Assembly (NCBI GenBank): GCA_958450325.1
Contig: OY288242.1
Location: 67,946,062-68,010,061 of the forward strand
DNA length: 64,000 bases
Direction: 5' to 3'
Source of the DNA: Agrostemma githago
Lineage: Eukaryota; Streptophyta; Magnoliopsida; Caryophyllales; Caryophyllaceae
The position numbers and the translations under genes were made by a program. The notes below the pieces were generated by a model, which was not told where the DNA came from, did not search any database, and saw only the letters and a program-made list of their open reading frames with translations. Shown here piece by piece: positions 52,234 to 63,024 of the stretch. Numbering within the stretch: position 1 is the first letter of the stretch; every line of letters starts with the position of its first letter.

Positions 52234-52495
52234 CCTCGAAAAATGACCTTAGATAAAAATGTTACTTCTACGCTTCTACTTAGAAAAACTTAACGATGCA
52301 TGCTCAACCTCGAAAAATGACCTTCGGTAAATTAAAAATGTTATTCCGACTTAGGAAAACTTAATGATGCATGTTTAACCTCGAAAACTGACTTTGGCAA
52401 AAATGTTGCTCCTACTTAGGAAAACTTAACGATGCATGTTTAACCTTGAAAAATGATCTTAGACAAAATGTTTCTTTTTACTTGTAATTAGTAGA
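52234..52495. repeat. Short tandem array, about 3.5 units of 65-74 bp
   Basis: CCTCGAAAAATGACCTT-like sequence recurs at 52234, 52308, 52379 and 52444. Between copies lie AAAATGTT, CTTAGGAAAACTTAA and GATGCATG. The units differ by small indels. No coding. Confidence 0.85.
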
Positions 52496-52567
52496 TCTAG
52501 GTTTAAAACCCATGAAAATTACAAATTTTTTATCTCTTTGCCTTTTGCTTGATGAATTTTTATTTGT

Positions 52568-53335
52568 GATATTCTACGCGGTACCCTTATATTTTTCACT
52601 TTTATATGATACCCGACGTTTTCTATGTCTATACATGGTACCCTTGAATTTTACTACTCCCTCTGAGTTCCTATTATTGTCCCACTTTCCTTTTTGGACT
52701 GAGTTTGATTTTTGTCCCACTTTTCTTTTTAAGCCATCAATGTGTGGTTCACAATTACTCTCTCATTTCTCTCTCCTCCTCTTTCCTTTTTCAACCACTC
52801 ATTTCCCCTTCCTTATTTTTCACCCCTAAACCTTATGGGATAATAATAGGAACTCGGAGGGAGTATTAATTTAACTAGGATCCCGAAAGTTATTTTCCAT
52901 CAAGTTTTGTCGTTAGATTATGTTATTAGCTTAGGATTAAGACTTCAATATCATTTAACTTAGATAATTAACAAGTAATTGAGCTTAATTTAAGTGTTCA
53001 TTTGATTTGACAATATAACGTCAAAAATATAATCGTTTTAGATTCGGAGTATAACTGCAAACACGTACAAAATTGTTAGTTTAAGTTCAATTATCAGTTA
53101 AGTAGGTATGTTAAATGAAGTTTAAACTTTTAATCTTGAACATAAAAAGGTAATTTGTTGTCAAAATTGGACGGGGAAAAAGGTTTAGGGGTACCAATAA
53201 AGATAATAATAAAGTTTATGGGTACCGAAGAAAATTTTAGTAAAGTACAAGGGTACCATGTATACATGTAAAAATGGTAGGGGTACCAGCTAGAAAAGCA
53301 AAAAAAATTCAGGGGTGCCATGTAGAAAATTTCTT
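52568..53335. mobile_element. Foldback element with GGTACCC-rich arms, split by a Stowaway
   Basis: The left arm (about 52568-52656) has TTCTACGCGGTACCCTTATA and ACATGGTACCCTTGAATTTTACTA. The right arm (about 53200-53335) has the complement, ending CATGTAGAAAATTTC. Both arms share several spaced GGTACCC motifs, so they would pair over roughly 90 bp or more. Such GGTACCC foldbacks are common plant MITEs, probably Mutator-like. I could not fix the target duplication, so the ends are approximate. Confidence 0.6.
52657..52863. mobile_element. Stowaway MITE nested in the foldback element
   Basis: 207 bp. Ends CTCCCTCTGAGTTCCTATT / AATAGGAACTCGGAGGGAG, TA at 52655-52656 and 52864-52865. It is the same subfamily as 56510-56716. 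Confidence 0.92.
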
Positions 53336-53382
53336 TTTATTTTATTTTTTTGAATTTTTAGTATACAATATTGTTCAAATTG

Positions 53383-54683
53383 TCAAATTTTCTTCAAAAA
53401 CTTTGGAGCAAAATGTTGATTGGATTTAAGGTCTAGGACGGCTACCTCGGTTGGCATATGAAGAATAAGGATGATATTCTGCCCCAAAGTTGGGGGCATT
53501 TCTAGGTGGTTCATGATCAGGCCTTGGATTAGTTCCGTGAGGTACTCGTGCCTCATTGCATTCTTCTTCCTGGTGTGCGCTTTTGTTGGTAGGACAAGCA
53601 TTATTGAATAGTGTTCATAGTTTTCACAATGATCACATGGAATTTCCACCTTATAGGGCTTAGGTGGGGTTGCTTGCCTCAGTGGCGATGATTGCGTAGG
53701 AGATGATCTTGCTTGGGCTTGGACACTTGGTGAACCTTTTTGGAAGCAAGTGCTTCAAATCTTTTGGTTAGTTATTCCACCTTGGCTTCAAGATCCGGAT
53801 AGACATTACATGAGGAAATTGTTTCTTCCTTTCTCCTAGCATTACTAATATGGCTTGAACAAGCATCACTCCTTGCCATTTTCTTTAAGAGAGCCTGGGA
53901 TGTTTCATCTCCAAGAGAAAAGAAATCACCCTCAGCCGCCACATTTATATTTCCCTTACTTCATGATGAAAGAGTATCGTAGAATGTTTAAGTGGTGAGC
54001 CAATCAAGGATACCGTGATGAGGACATTTTCGGAGAAGATCCCGGAATCGGTCCCACGCTTCACCCAAGGTCTCGAACTCTTCTTGTTGGAAAGTTTGAA
54101 TTTCCATGCGGTATTGGTTGGTCTTGGAAAGAGGGTAATATTTCTCAAGGAAAATATTTGAGAGTTGAGCCCATGATCGGAAGGTATTATCCGGATGGCT
54201 TAATAGTCATCTCCTAGCTCCATCTCGTAACGATTTAGGGAAGAGAAATCTATGAAGTTGGCATGAAATGAGTCCATTTAAACTTGCTCCTATAAGCGTT
54301 TCCTTGAAGGTAGCTATATGCTCTTGTGCATCTTCTTTTGAGTGGGCATGATAAGTATTTTTAGCTTGTTGCACCATATTGATCAAGGATGCTTTAAGTT
54401 CAAAATCTTCGGGAATCACCCCATAATAGACCGGAGAAGGGATCTCGTTGTGGGTTACTTGGGAATGGGAGCCTAATGTTGGTATTGTTGATTTTCGGGG
54501 AATTTTTGGTGAATGAGGGGTATGGACTGGAAATTTTCTTGTGGTCGTGATATATTTTTTTGAAAATGGAAGATATGGAGAGGGATTCACTTTCGTCGAG
54601 TAATTGCTCCGGAATGCGAGGGCTTTGCTCTCCCCGTTTCGGGATTGAACAACATTGGAGACAAACATTTCCTGAACAAACAC
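53383..54683 (-). pseudogene. Athila-C gag remnant
   Basis: Fragment of a different Athila family in minus orientation. 54207-54683 encodes GSHSQVTHNEIPSPVYYGVI, KEDAQEHIATFKE and CQLHRFLFPKSLRDGARR, clearly like gag of Athila-A and Athila-B. 53945-54148 and 53383-53649 hold later gag pieces; the knuckle is degraded (CDHCENYEHY). Stops and shifts occur throughout. The fragment ends at about 53340 without protease or pol, so the rest was deleted. Confidence 0.85.
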
Positions 54684-54797
54684 TCAAGTAGAAGGTGAGT
54701 TTTCTAGCACTAAGTGGTACTAGGGAAAGGAGAACAAAAGGGAAGTAAAAAAAACCAAACACAAATCTACTATGACTCAATTAACTAATAGTCGTCT

Positions 54798-55185
54798 CTA
54801 GCAATGGTGCCATTTTGATGGGGGTTGTCGCAAACCCACAAACAAACAATATTTATAAACACCGACTAACAAAAAACAAATTAATGTAGTAGTGGTAGGT
54901 CGGGATCGATCCAAGGGACGAAAGTTTAAGCTAATAATGAGTCAAAGTCTACTAGTGAATGAGGTCTTTTTAGGGTTTTTTTAAGGTGTAAGTCCAGACT
55001 AGAGGAAGAAGATATGATGATTAAGAGATAATCGATAGGAAAAAATGTTAAGGGGAGTGAGAGTCAAAACTAGGCACACAAATCGAAGAATCACGAAAAA
55101 TTTGTCAAAAGGTCGATAAAGAGGGAGCCACTTTTCAGTTTCCCTACCCAACCTAACTAAAACCCGTTTTCGCGGCGAGAAAGCT
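54798..55185 (-). repeat. Athila-C PBS and truncated 5' LTR
   Basis: Sense TGGCACCATTGC (about 54802-54813) is a degraded tRNA-Asp primer site. The LTR begins at 54817 (TGATGGGGGTTGTCGC) and runs to 55185, where Athila-B inserted. The frame at 54999-55220 is LTR sequence. The rest of this LTR should lie beyond Athila-B, outside the window. Confidence 0.7.
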
Positions 55186-56509
55186 TGTTGTGTGCTAAAT
55201 TTAGACCGTTTTCCTCTCATTTAGACCCATTTTTCCCTCGTTTTGCGAGAATAGAGTGCGATTATCGCCTTATTTTGAGTATTTCTCGCATTAGCGTCCC
55301 TCTTGTGCGTTTTACATGTTTTTGGTAGTTTTTATATCAATTTTGATAGGTTTTGCCACCAAAAGCATGATCGAGCTTTCACTAGCACAAGAGAGGGAAA
55401 TGCCATCCGAAAGCAAAAGAACACAACTAAAATTTCGAAGCCATCCAATCATATGACGAAGAATGAGACAAGAAAAGATGCCAGAAAAATGACCGGGTGA
55501 AATTTCACCCGATGAAAAACCACCGGGCGAAGTTTCGCCCGACAGTAAATTTGCCTACCCGAAGATTTTCAGAAAGCTTTTTCACCGGGCGAAATGACCG
55601 GGCAAAACTTTCATCCACCGGGTGAAGTTTCGCCCGACGGTAAAGGCATCCAAAAATTGCAAAACTGGAAGAAGTTCACCGGGTGAAACCACCGAGTGAA
55701 GTTTCACCTGGCGGTATTGATCCGTGTACGACGGAGCAAACTTCCATCTCGTGAAGATTTAAAGGGTGATTGTCTCATTAATGGAGCAAAAAGTTGGATT
55801 TGGGCTTTAGGTTAAGGATCCATTAAGGCTTAACAATATATATGTATACCCTAGTTAGTTGCACATTATGCTTTCATTAGCTTAGACTACTCCATTCTCT
55901 CACTACTTACCATCCATATTAGTAGATTATTCTAGTAGTAATTTAATAGTTCTCTAGGTAATTCTCTTAGCTTAGTTAGTAAGCCTTCATAGTTTTCATC
56001 AATTTTCTTTCTCTAGATCTCATTTTCAAGCTTTGTAGAAGATTATTTCAAGTTTTATTTGAAAATTTTTGGAGAGATTTTTGGAGATCATTAAGGGATT
56101 AGTGATCAATCCTTTATCCTCTTCATCAAGCTTCATTTTTTATTTATTCAATCTTCTTCCTATTTGTCGATCTTCGTAGTTGGTATATTTCTTTTCCACT
56201 CTCTAATCTCTAGTCTAGATTTAATTTTGTTCTTTCAATATTGTTCATTTTATTGTTCTTTCATTATTGTCTTGTTTTGATCATCCTTATTTATGTTGTT
56301 TTAGATCATTTTATGTTTCATCTTGTTAATTGTTAATTTGATCATCTTAGTTGTTAGTTTCTCTGGATTTCATTTATGTTGCTCTAGTTTATTTTCTAGT
56401 CTATTTTGTTGATTGCAATTTCTTTCATAGTTTTGTGGTTAAATTGTTAGATTGCAATTCCCTTATTGTTTGTTTTTTTTCCTTAGATTTAGTTAATATG
56501 CATGTTATA

Positions 56510-56716
56510 CTCCCTCCGAGTTTCTATTATTGTCCCCAAAGCTTATGAAGTGAAAAATAAGAAAGGGAGAATGAGTGGCTCAAAAAAGAAGAAGGAAGAG
56601 AGAGAAATGAGAGAGTAAATGTGAACCGCACATTGATGGCGTAAAAAGGAAAGTTGGACAAATATCAAACTCAACTCAAAAAGAAAAGTGAGACAGAAAT
56701 AGGAACTCGGAGGGAG
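56510..56716. mobile_element. Stowaway MITE in the Athila-B LTR
   Basis: 207 bp. Ends CTCCCTCCGAGTTTCTATT / AATAGGAACTCGGAGGGAG, TA at 56508-56509 and 56717-56718. It is inverted relative to the copy at 52657-52863. Its interior GTGAACCGCACATTGATGGC is the complement of that copy's GCCATCAATGTGTGGTTCAC with two substitutions. Confidence 0.93.
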
Positions 56717-57058
56717 TAGTTATTTTCTCCTTTGTTAATGTTTTGTTAGCTTTCATTATGCATAGTGAGTAGATTTCTTGTTGGGGGTTTAGGGATGAGG
56801 ATCTTGGATTATTTGAATTGAGGGATTTTGTTGGGTTGCTTGCTTGTTGGTTTATCTTGTTTATGGTTGTTGTGTCATTCTTGTTTTAGTCCGGCCAACT
56901 GGACCGACCTTGACTCATTTCTATCAATATGGGAAAACTCAGGGTAGAAATTACCTTAACTTGAGACTTACCCTTCTTCACCGCGAAAGCGGGTTTTTAG
57001 GTGGGTTGGGTGAAGAAACCGAAAGGTGGCATTCTTTCTTTAGCAATGCTGTGACCGA

Positions 57059-57740
57059 AAGATGGGCTTGGCGGAAAGTTTGTCAAGCTAGAGACAGCAT
57101 CAATCCAATTTAAGATGCTAGTTTACAAGAGAGGAAGGATTACAGCATTCCTGCTGTTTATGAAAGCCTAAGGGAGAAAGCTCCTCGCGCGGACTGGCAT
57201 AATCATGTCTAGACAAACTGGGCAATACCTAAACATAATATGATTGCGTGGATGCATCAGCATCGGGCCTTTAATGTCAAAGATAAGATGCACAAGCTTG
57301 GAATAGCTGCTGACAGCCTTTGTTGCATATGCGCTACTGAGCCGGAAACAATAGAACATCTATTTAGCAGCTAAGTACACCAGGAAGCTCATCTCAGAGA
57401 TTAAAAATAATTTTGGCTGGACTTGTAGCATCGCTCTTGATGAACACGGGAGAAAACGACTTTAAGGGACGAAGCTCCAACGAGCTATTAAGAATGGCAT
57501 GATCAACGCGATAATCTATCACATTTGGAACCAAAGGGATAAAAGCAGGATGGAGCACCATTTGATTAAACCGGATATCCTTGCGGCTATAGTCTCCAAA
57601 GAATTTAAGAGTTTTTGTAAAAATAAGAAAGTTTACAAATTTGGCACGAGAGATTCAAACTTCATTAGTAGCCTTACGAGGCTTATGTAAATGTCATGAT
57701 GTAAATTCGTTCATCAATATACTTACCTTTACCAAAAAAA
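57059..57740 (+). mobile_element. 5'-truncated LINE insertion in the Athila-B LTR
   Basis: 682 bp, ending in a short A run. The target duplication ATGCTGTGACCGA (57046-57058) / ATGTTGTGACCGA (57741-57753) is 13 bp with one mismatch. The uninterrupted site is visible in the Athila-A LTRs (complement near 32600). The 5' part encodes the zinc-binding domain found at the end of plant LINE ORF2 (WHNHV, HNMIAWMHQHRAF, CCICATEPETIEHLF), with several stops. It is typical target-primed reverse transcription of an L1-like element. Confidence 0.88.
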
Positions 57741-58086
57741 ATGTTGTGACCGACCCGATTCCGATTTTCTTAGACCCCAATTTCCGAATCTCGACTTCCC
57801 CCTAACACCTTTTCCTTGATTGATCATTTCTTGTTATTTCTATTGTTATTTCTCTTTTTATTTAATTTTCATCTTTTACTGCATTTCTAGCATAGACTCG
57901 ACCCTAAAAAACCCCCCACTAGATCCCAAACACGTTCCTTTTAACTCAATATCGTTCCGTTCCCTGTGGACCGACCTCGACTTACCACGAATACACTAGT
58001 TATTTTTGTGTTTTTGCGAGTATATAAATATTGTTTGATCTCCCATCCTTCGCTAAACGACCGATCCGATTGGGGCGCGATCAAAA

Positions 58087-58104
58087 TGGCGCCGTTGCCG
58101 GGGA
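58087..58104 (+). other. Athila-B primer-binding site
   Basis: TGGCGCCGTTGCCGGGGA, the exact tRNA-Asp PBS of Athila elements, three bases after the LTR. Confidence 0.93.
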
Positions 58105-58218
58105 ACGGCGAGTAATTATGTGTTTAGTTATTGTGTTTGGTTATTTGTCTTAAGTTTGTTTTTCTCTCTTTTCCCTAGTACCATTAGGTGCTAGAAGACT
58201 TACCGTTTAATTGAGTTT

Positions 58219-60437
58219 ATGCCCAGGAATACATCATCGCCCTTGTGGTTCGATCCGGAGTCAGAAAGAACATTTAGAGCTTTGCATTTTCGGGGTAACA
58301 ACTCAACTACTATTATTCCACATCCTTCATTATCACCTCTTAACCTTAATCTCATTCTACCACTTACATCACATACACCTTCTACACCCTCTACACCTTC
58401 TACACCAAATAATCTCATCCCAAATAATCCTTTCACATCATCTACTTAACAAAATTCACCACCAACCCCACCATCACCAAGAACACCACCACCAAATCAA
58501 AATCCAATCCCTCCAAATCATCCAAATCCAAATCTATCACCACCACCAATCCAACAAATGGCGACCTTAGGTTCCCATTCCCAACTTACACATGAAGAAA
58601 CACCTTCACTGGTCGATTTCAGAGTGATACCCGAGAATTATGAATTGAAAGCTTCTTTGACAAATGCAGTTCAACAAGATACTTTTCATGGTTTTTCCCA
58701 AGAAGATGCCCAGGAGCATATCGATCCATTTAAAGAAAAATTAGTAGGGGTCCGTCTCAATGGGTTAACTTCATGCCAATTGCACCGATTATTATTTCCA
58801 AAGACATTGAGAGATGGAGCTCATAGATGGCTTTGAGGTCATCCCGCTAATACATTCACAACATTGGCTCAATTATCTAATGCCTTCTTGGAGAAATATT
58901 TTCCACCGTCAAAGACTAACCAATATCGCATGGAAATACAAACTTTCAAGCAAGATGAATTCGAAAGCCTAAGTGAGGTTTGGGAAATATTTAGAGACTT
59001 ATTACGCAAATGCCCTCACTATGGAATGCCCGATTGGCTAACAACCCAAACACTTTACAACACCCTTTCATCGAGAACCACGGAGAACCTCAATTCGGCC
59101 GCCGGAGGACACTTCTCTTCCCTTACCGATGAGGCATCAAAGAATCTTATTGAAAAGATGGCAAGGAGTGATTCTAGAGTGAGTCAATCGAGGGATTTGA
59201 GAAAGAAAGTTGAAGTGACCTCGTCTAAGAGTTCTAATGAAATGAAACTTGAAGCACAAGTTGAAGAATTAACAAAGAGAATGGATGCCGTGAGTTCTAA
59301 GCCTACTCCTGGGGGTATGTACCAAATTCAAGGGAGTGTCCCAACAAGGCAACCATCATCTCTTAAGCAAGAAATAACATGGGAAGTTCACTGTGATCAT
59401 TGTGGCAATTATGGCCATGATTCTAGCTCTTGCATTCCTAATGAAGAAACTTATTTTGAAGAGCCAAATGAAGTCCAACCTATACAAGTGTATGGGCAAA
59501 GACCTCAATTTGATCCCTTTTCTAATACTTACAATGCCGGCACAAGGTTTCATCCCAATTTTTCTTATGGAAATCAAAATGTTCAAAATCTGATGCATGC
59601 CACGTGCCCAAGGGAGTCAACCGAGGCCCTTTAACCAAAGTCAACAAAGGCCCTTTAATCAAGGTCCTCCAAAGATACCCCCATATTTGCCTCCTCACCA
59701 AAGGAGCAACTTCAATCAACAAGGTAGCAACTTTCATATTCCAAACAATTACAACAACTACCAAAATCAACATGGTAATCACTTTAATCATGGATACAAT
59801 CAAGGGTTCCAAGGCAATTTTCAAGGAAATCAAAGTTACAATCAACAACCATTTAATCAACCCTCTCAATCTTACGGCCAATCAAGTAATTTTTCATATG
59901 GTCAAGGAGGAGTTCCATGGGATAATACTAGTGATTTACAAAGAGCCATTGGGCACTTATGGAGTGAAAATCTAGACACCAAAGCAAGGCTAAAGGTTTG
60001 GGAATCACAAGAAGCAACAAAAGCCTTATCCGCCCCAATTCATCCACCCCATGGTTTGCCCGGGCAACCCCAAAACCCAAGAGACCCTCCACATCAAGCA
60101 AATGCCGTTATTTTAAGAAGTGGCAAAGAAATTGAGGACATGTACAATAATTAATTTGAACTTGAACTCCAAAAGCACCCCAACCAATGTCAGTCAACCA
60201 AGTGCACCACAAGTAACATCGCCCACTTCTCCCAAACAAAATCCGGGAATACAAGCGGAGTTTGATATTCTCCAAAATGCGGAGATTGAGCAAAGAGAAC
60301 TTAAAAGGAAGAAGAAAGAGCAAATGGAAGCGGAAGAAGCAAAAAGAAAAGAGGCGGAGCGTTTAGCCGAAGAAGAAGAAGAATCCAATATTCCACCGCC
60401 TCCCGATTTTGTCCCACCATTGCCTTTTCCCGAATGA
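58219..60437 (+). pseudogene. Athila-B gag (broken)
   Basis: Starts MPRNTSSPLWFDPESERTF. A TAA at 58447-58449 interrupts the Pro/Thr-rich N-terminal part. The capsid-like region follows (DTFHGFSQEDAQEH, LRDGAHRWL) with a TGA near 58834. 58864-59634 carries the CCHC knuckle CDHCGNYGHDSSSC. A frameshift near 59600 leads to the Q/N-rich tail (59597-60154), and another near 60150 to the charged coiled coil (60120-60437). The layout matches Athila-A gag. The highly repetitive His/Leu frame at 58211-58570 is a shadow. Confidence 0.9.
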
Positions 60438-61427
60438 GCTAAGCCATATAAGGAGAATGCCCAATTTAGCCAATTCGTGGATATGTTGAAGAAAGTGGAG
60501 GTAGCTTTACCCTTCACAGAGTTAATTTCTCAAATGCCTCTTTATTCTAAGTTTTTGAAAGAAGTGTTGACTAAAAAGAGAACAATACAGGACAAAGAGT
60601 GTGTCTCTCTTACGACACAATGTAGTGCCATTCTTATGAATCAAATGCCAAAGAAACTAGAGGATCCCGGTAGCTTTTCCATCCCTTGTCAGGTTGGAAA
60701 TGTTGTTGTTAATAGAGCTTTGTGTTACCTACGGGCTAGTGTTAGTTTGTTATCCTATTCTATTGCTAAGAGACTTAATATGGGGGAGATGAGACCCACT
60801 AGTATGTCAATTCAACTTGCGAATAGGTCCGTCAAGTACCCACTTGGGATACTTGAGGATATACCTGTTCAAGTTGGTAAATTTTTCATCCCATCCGACT
60901 TTGTTGTCATGGATATGCCCGAAGACACTATTACCCCCATTATTCTAGGTCGACCTTTTTTGGCTACCGGCGGTACTATAGTTGATATAAAGAATGGAAA
61001 GTTGTCGTTTAACATAGGGAACGAGTCGGTAGAGTTTTCCCTTTCTCAAGCTCTTAAATAACCAATGATCGAACAAACATATTCCATTGAAGTTATTGAT
61101 AGTTTGGTTGAGTATAGCTTTATAGATGATGAGAAAGAAGAGGAACCACTTGATTCCCCACCTCTTGAAGATGAATGCTTACATGAAGAAAAGGTAGAAC
61201 TACTACCGGTGAATAAGAGTATGGTATCTTCTCCTCCTAATCAAGAACTTAAACCACTCCCCTCTTCCCTCAAATATGCTTTTCTTGAAGAAACTAATTA
61301 TCCCGTTATCGTCAATGCCACACTTGATGGACCTCAATTGGAAAAACTTTTGATTGTATTAAGAAAACACAAAAAGGCCATCGGGTATAGCATTGCCGAC
61401 CTCCAAGGCGTAAGCCCTAATGTTTAA
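60438..61427 (+). pseudogene. Athila-B protease and linker, active site lost
   Basis: 60477-61061 matches the Athila-A protease region, but the catalytic motif CDLGAS reads CYLRAS: the Asp is Tyr and the Gly is Arg, so no protease activity is expected. The downstream ILGRPFLATGGTIVD stretch is kept. 61065-61427 is the acidic linker (DDEKEEEPLDSPP) and the YSIADLQG lead-in to RT. Stops separate the pieces (60434-60436, 61059-61061, 61425-61427). Confidence 0.88.
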
Positions 61428-61432
61428 TTTGT

Positions 61433-63018
61433 ATGCATAGGATCATCCTTGATGATGACCATCACCCTTCGGTTGAGGGTCAACGTAGGTTGAACCCCAC
61501 CATGAAAGAGGTTGTCATGAATGAAGTCCTCAAATTGTATGAGACTAACATTATATACCCAATAACCGGAAGTAAATGGGTTAGCTTCGTACAAGTTGTG
61601 CCGAAAAAAAGGAAGAATGACGGTCGCGAAAGAAGAAAAGAGTGAGTTGATTTCTACTAGGACTATTACTGGTTAGCGCATGTGTATAGATTTTCGAAAA
61701 TTAAACACGGCCACCATCAAAGACCATTTCCCCCTTCCCTTTATTGATCAAATGCTTGAACGATTAGCGCATCATTCTTACTTATTTTTCCTCGATGATC
61801 ATTCGGGATTTCTTCAAATTCCTATTCACCCCGATGACCAAGAGAAGACCACTTTCACATGTCCATATGGCACCTATGCTTACCGAATGATGCCATTTGG
61901 ATTGTGTAATGCGCCGGGAATGTTTCAAAGATGTATGATGGCTATTTTATCCAATTTTATTGAAAAATCTATGGAAGTTTTTATGGACGACTTTAGTGTC
62001 CATGGTACATCTTTTGATTCTTGCCTTAAAAACCTTGATCAAATGTTAGCTCGATGTGAAGAATATACACTTGTTTTAAATTGGGAAAATTGTCATTTTA
62101 TGGTTGAACAAGGTGTTGTCTTAGGTCATATTGTTTCTAATAGAGGAGTTGAAGTCGATAAGGCTAAAGTCTCCATGATTGAGAACTTTCCACCTCCAAC
62201 TAATGTCAAAGGGGTGAGAAGTTTTTCTAGGTCACGTCGGTTTTTATAGACGATTTACTAAAGACTTTTCTAAGATTGCCAAGCCTTTAACTTCTTTGCT
62301 TCTGAAAGATGCACCTTTTGTTTTTGATGACTTGTGTCTTGAGGCCTTTTGTAGGATAAAACTAAGACCACTCTCACCACCGCTCCAATTATCAAAGCAC
62401 CCAATAGGAATCTTCCATTTGAGATCATGTGCGATGCCTCCGATTTTGCCGTTGGTGCCGTTTTAGGTACGGATCGACAAGAAGCTACATGTGATTTATT
62501 ATGAAAGCAAGACCCTAGATGAAGCCCAATCAAGGTACACCACAACCGAAAAAGAGATGCTTGTTGTTGTTTATGCTATGGAGAAATTTCGAACTTACGT
62601 TACCGGTTCCAAAGTTATTATTCATACCGATCATGCGGCCATTCGATACATTATGTCCAAAAAGGAAACAAAATCCCGACTCTTTCGGTGGGTCGTCCTT
62701 TTACAAGAGTTTGACATCGAGATTAAAGACAAGGCCGGATCGGACAACTTGGTAGCGGATCACCTAAGTAGACTAACGATTAGTAAAGAAAGCAATGAAG
62801 ATGATGATATACCCATCAATGAAGCAATGAAAGATGAGGCCTTGATGGCCGTTGAAACTATTACACATTGGTATGCCGATATCGTCAATTTCTTAGTGTC
62901 TCATTTTATTCCGGATGATTATACCAAGCAAGAGAGAAAGAAACTACGTTATGAAGCCCGACGCTATAATTGGAATGAGCCCTATTTGTTCCGCCGTTGT
63001 ATAGATGGAATCAATTGA
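61433..63018 (+). pseudogene. Athila-B reverse transcriptase and RNase H (broken)
   Basis: 61433-61645 is the RT lead-in (HRIILDDDHHPSVEGQRR). 61680-62249 is the RT palm (FRKLNTATIKDHFPLP, FLDDHSGFLQI, YRMMPFGLCNAPGMFQ, FMDDFSVHG). A frameshift near 62225-62250 and another before 62491 precede RNase H (ESKTLDEAQSRYTTTEKEM, HTDHAAIRYIM, LVADHLSRL). A TGA at 63016-63018 takes the place of the Arg at this position in Athila-A (YRRCVTADE). FMDD is intact. Confidence 0.9.
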
Positions 63019-63024
63019 CGATGC

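Larger units (their letters stand above)
55186..58083 (+). repeat. Athila-B 5' LTR with two insertions
   Basis: About 2.9 kb, or about 2.0 kb after removing a Stowaway MITE (56510-56716) and a LINE fragment (57059-57740). It contains the CGGGTGAAACTTCACCCG-type cluster at 55495-55720 and ends CGATCA next to the primer site. Short frames in it are not genes. Confidence 0.92.

Noticed and set aside
58211..58570. His/Leu-rich 119-codon frame
   Set aside because: Shadow of the Pro/Thr/Asn-rich Athila-B gag N-terminus in another frame.
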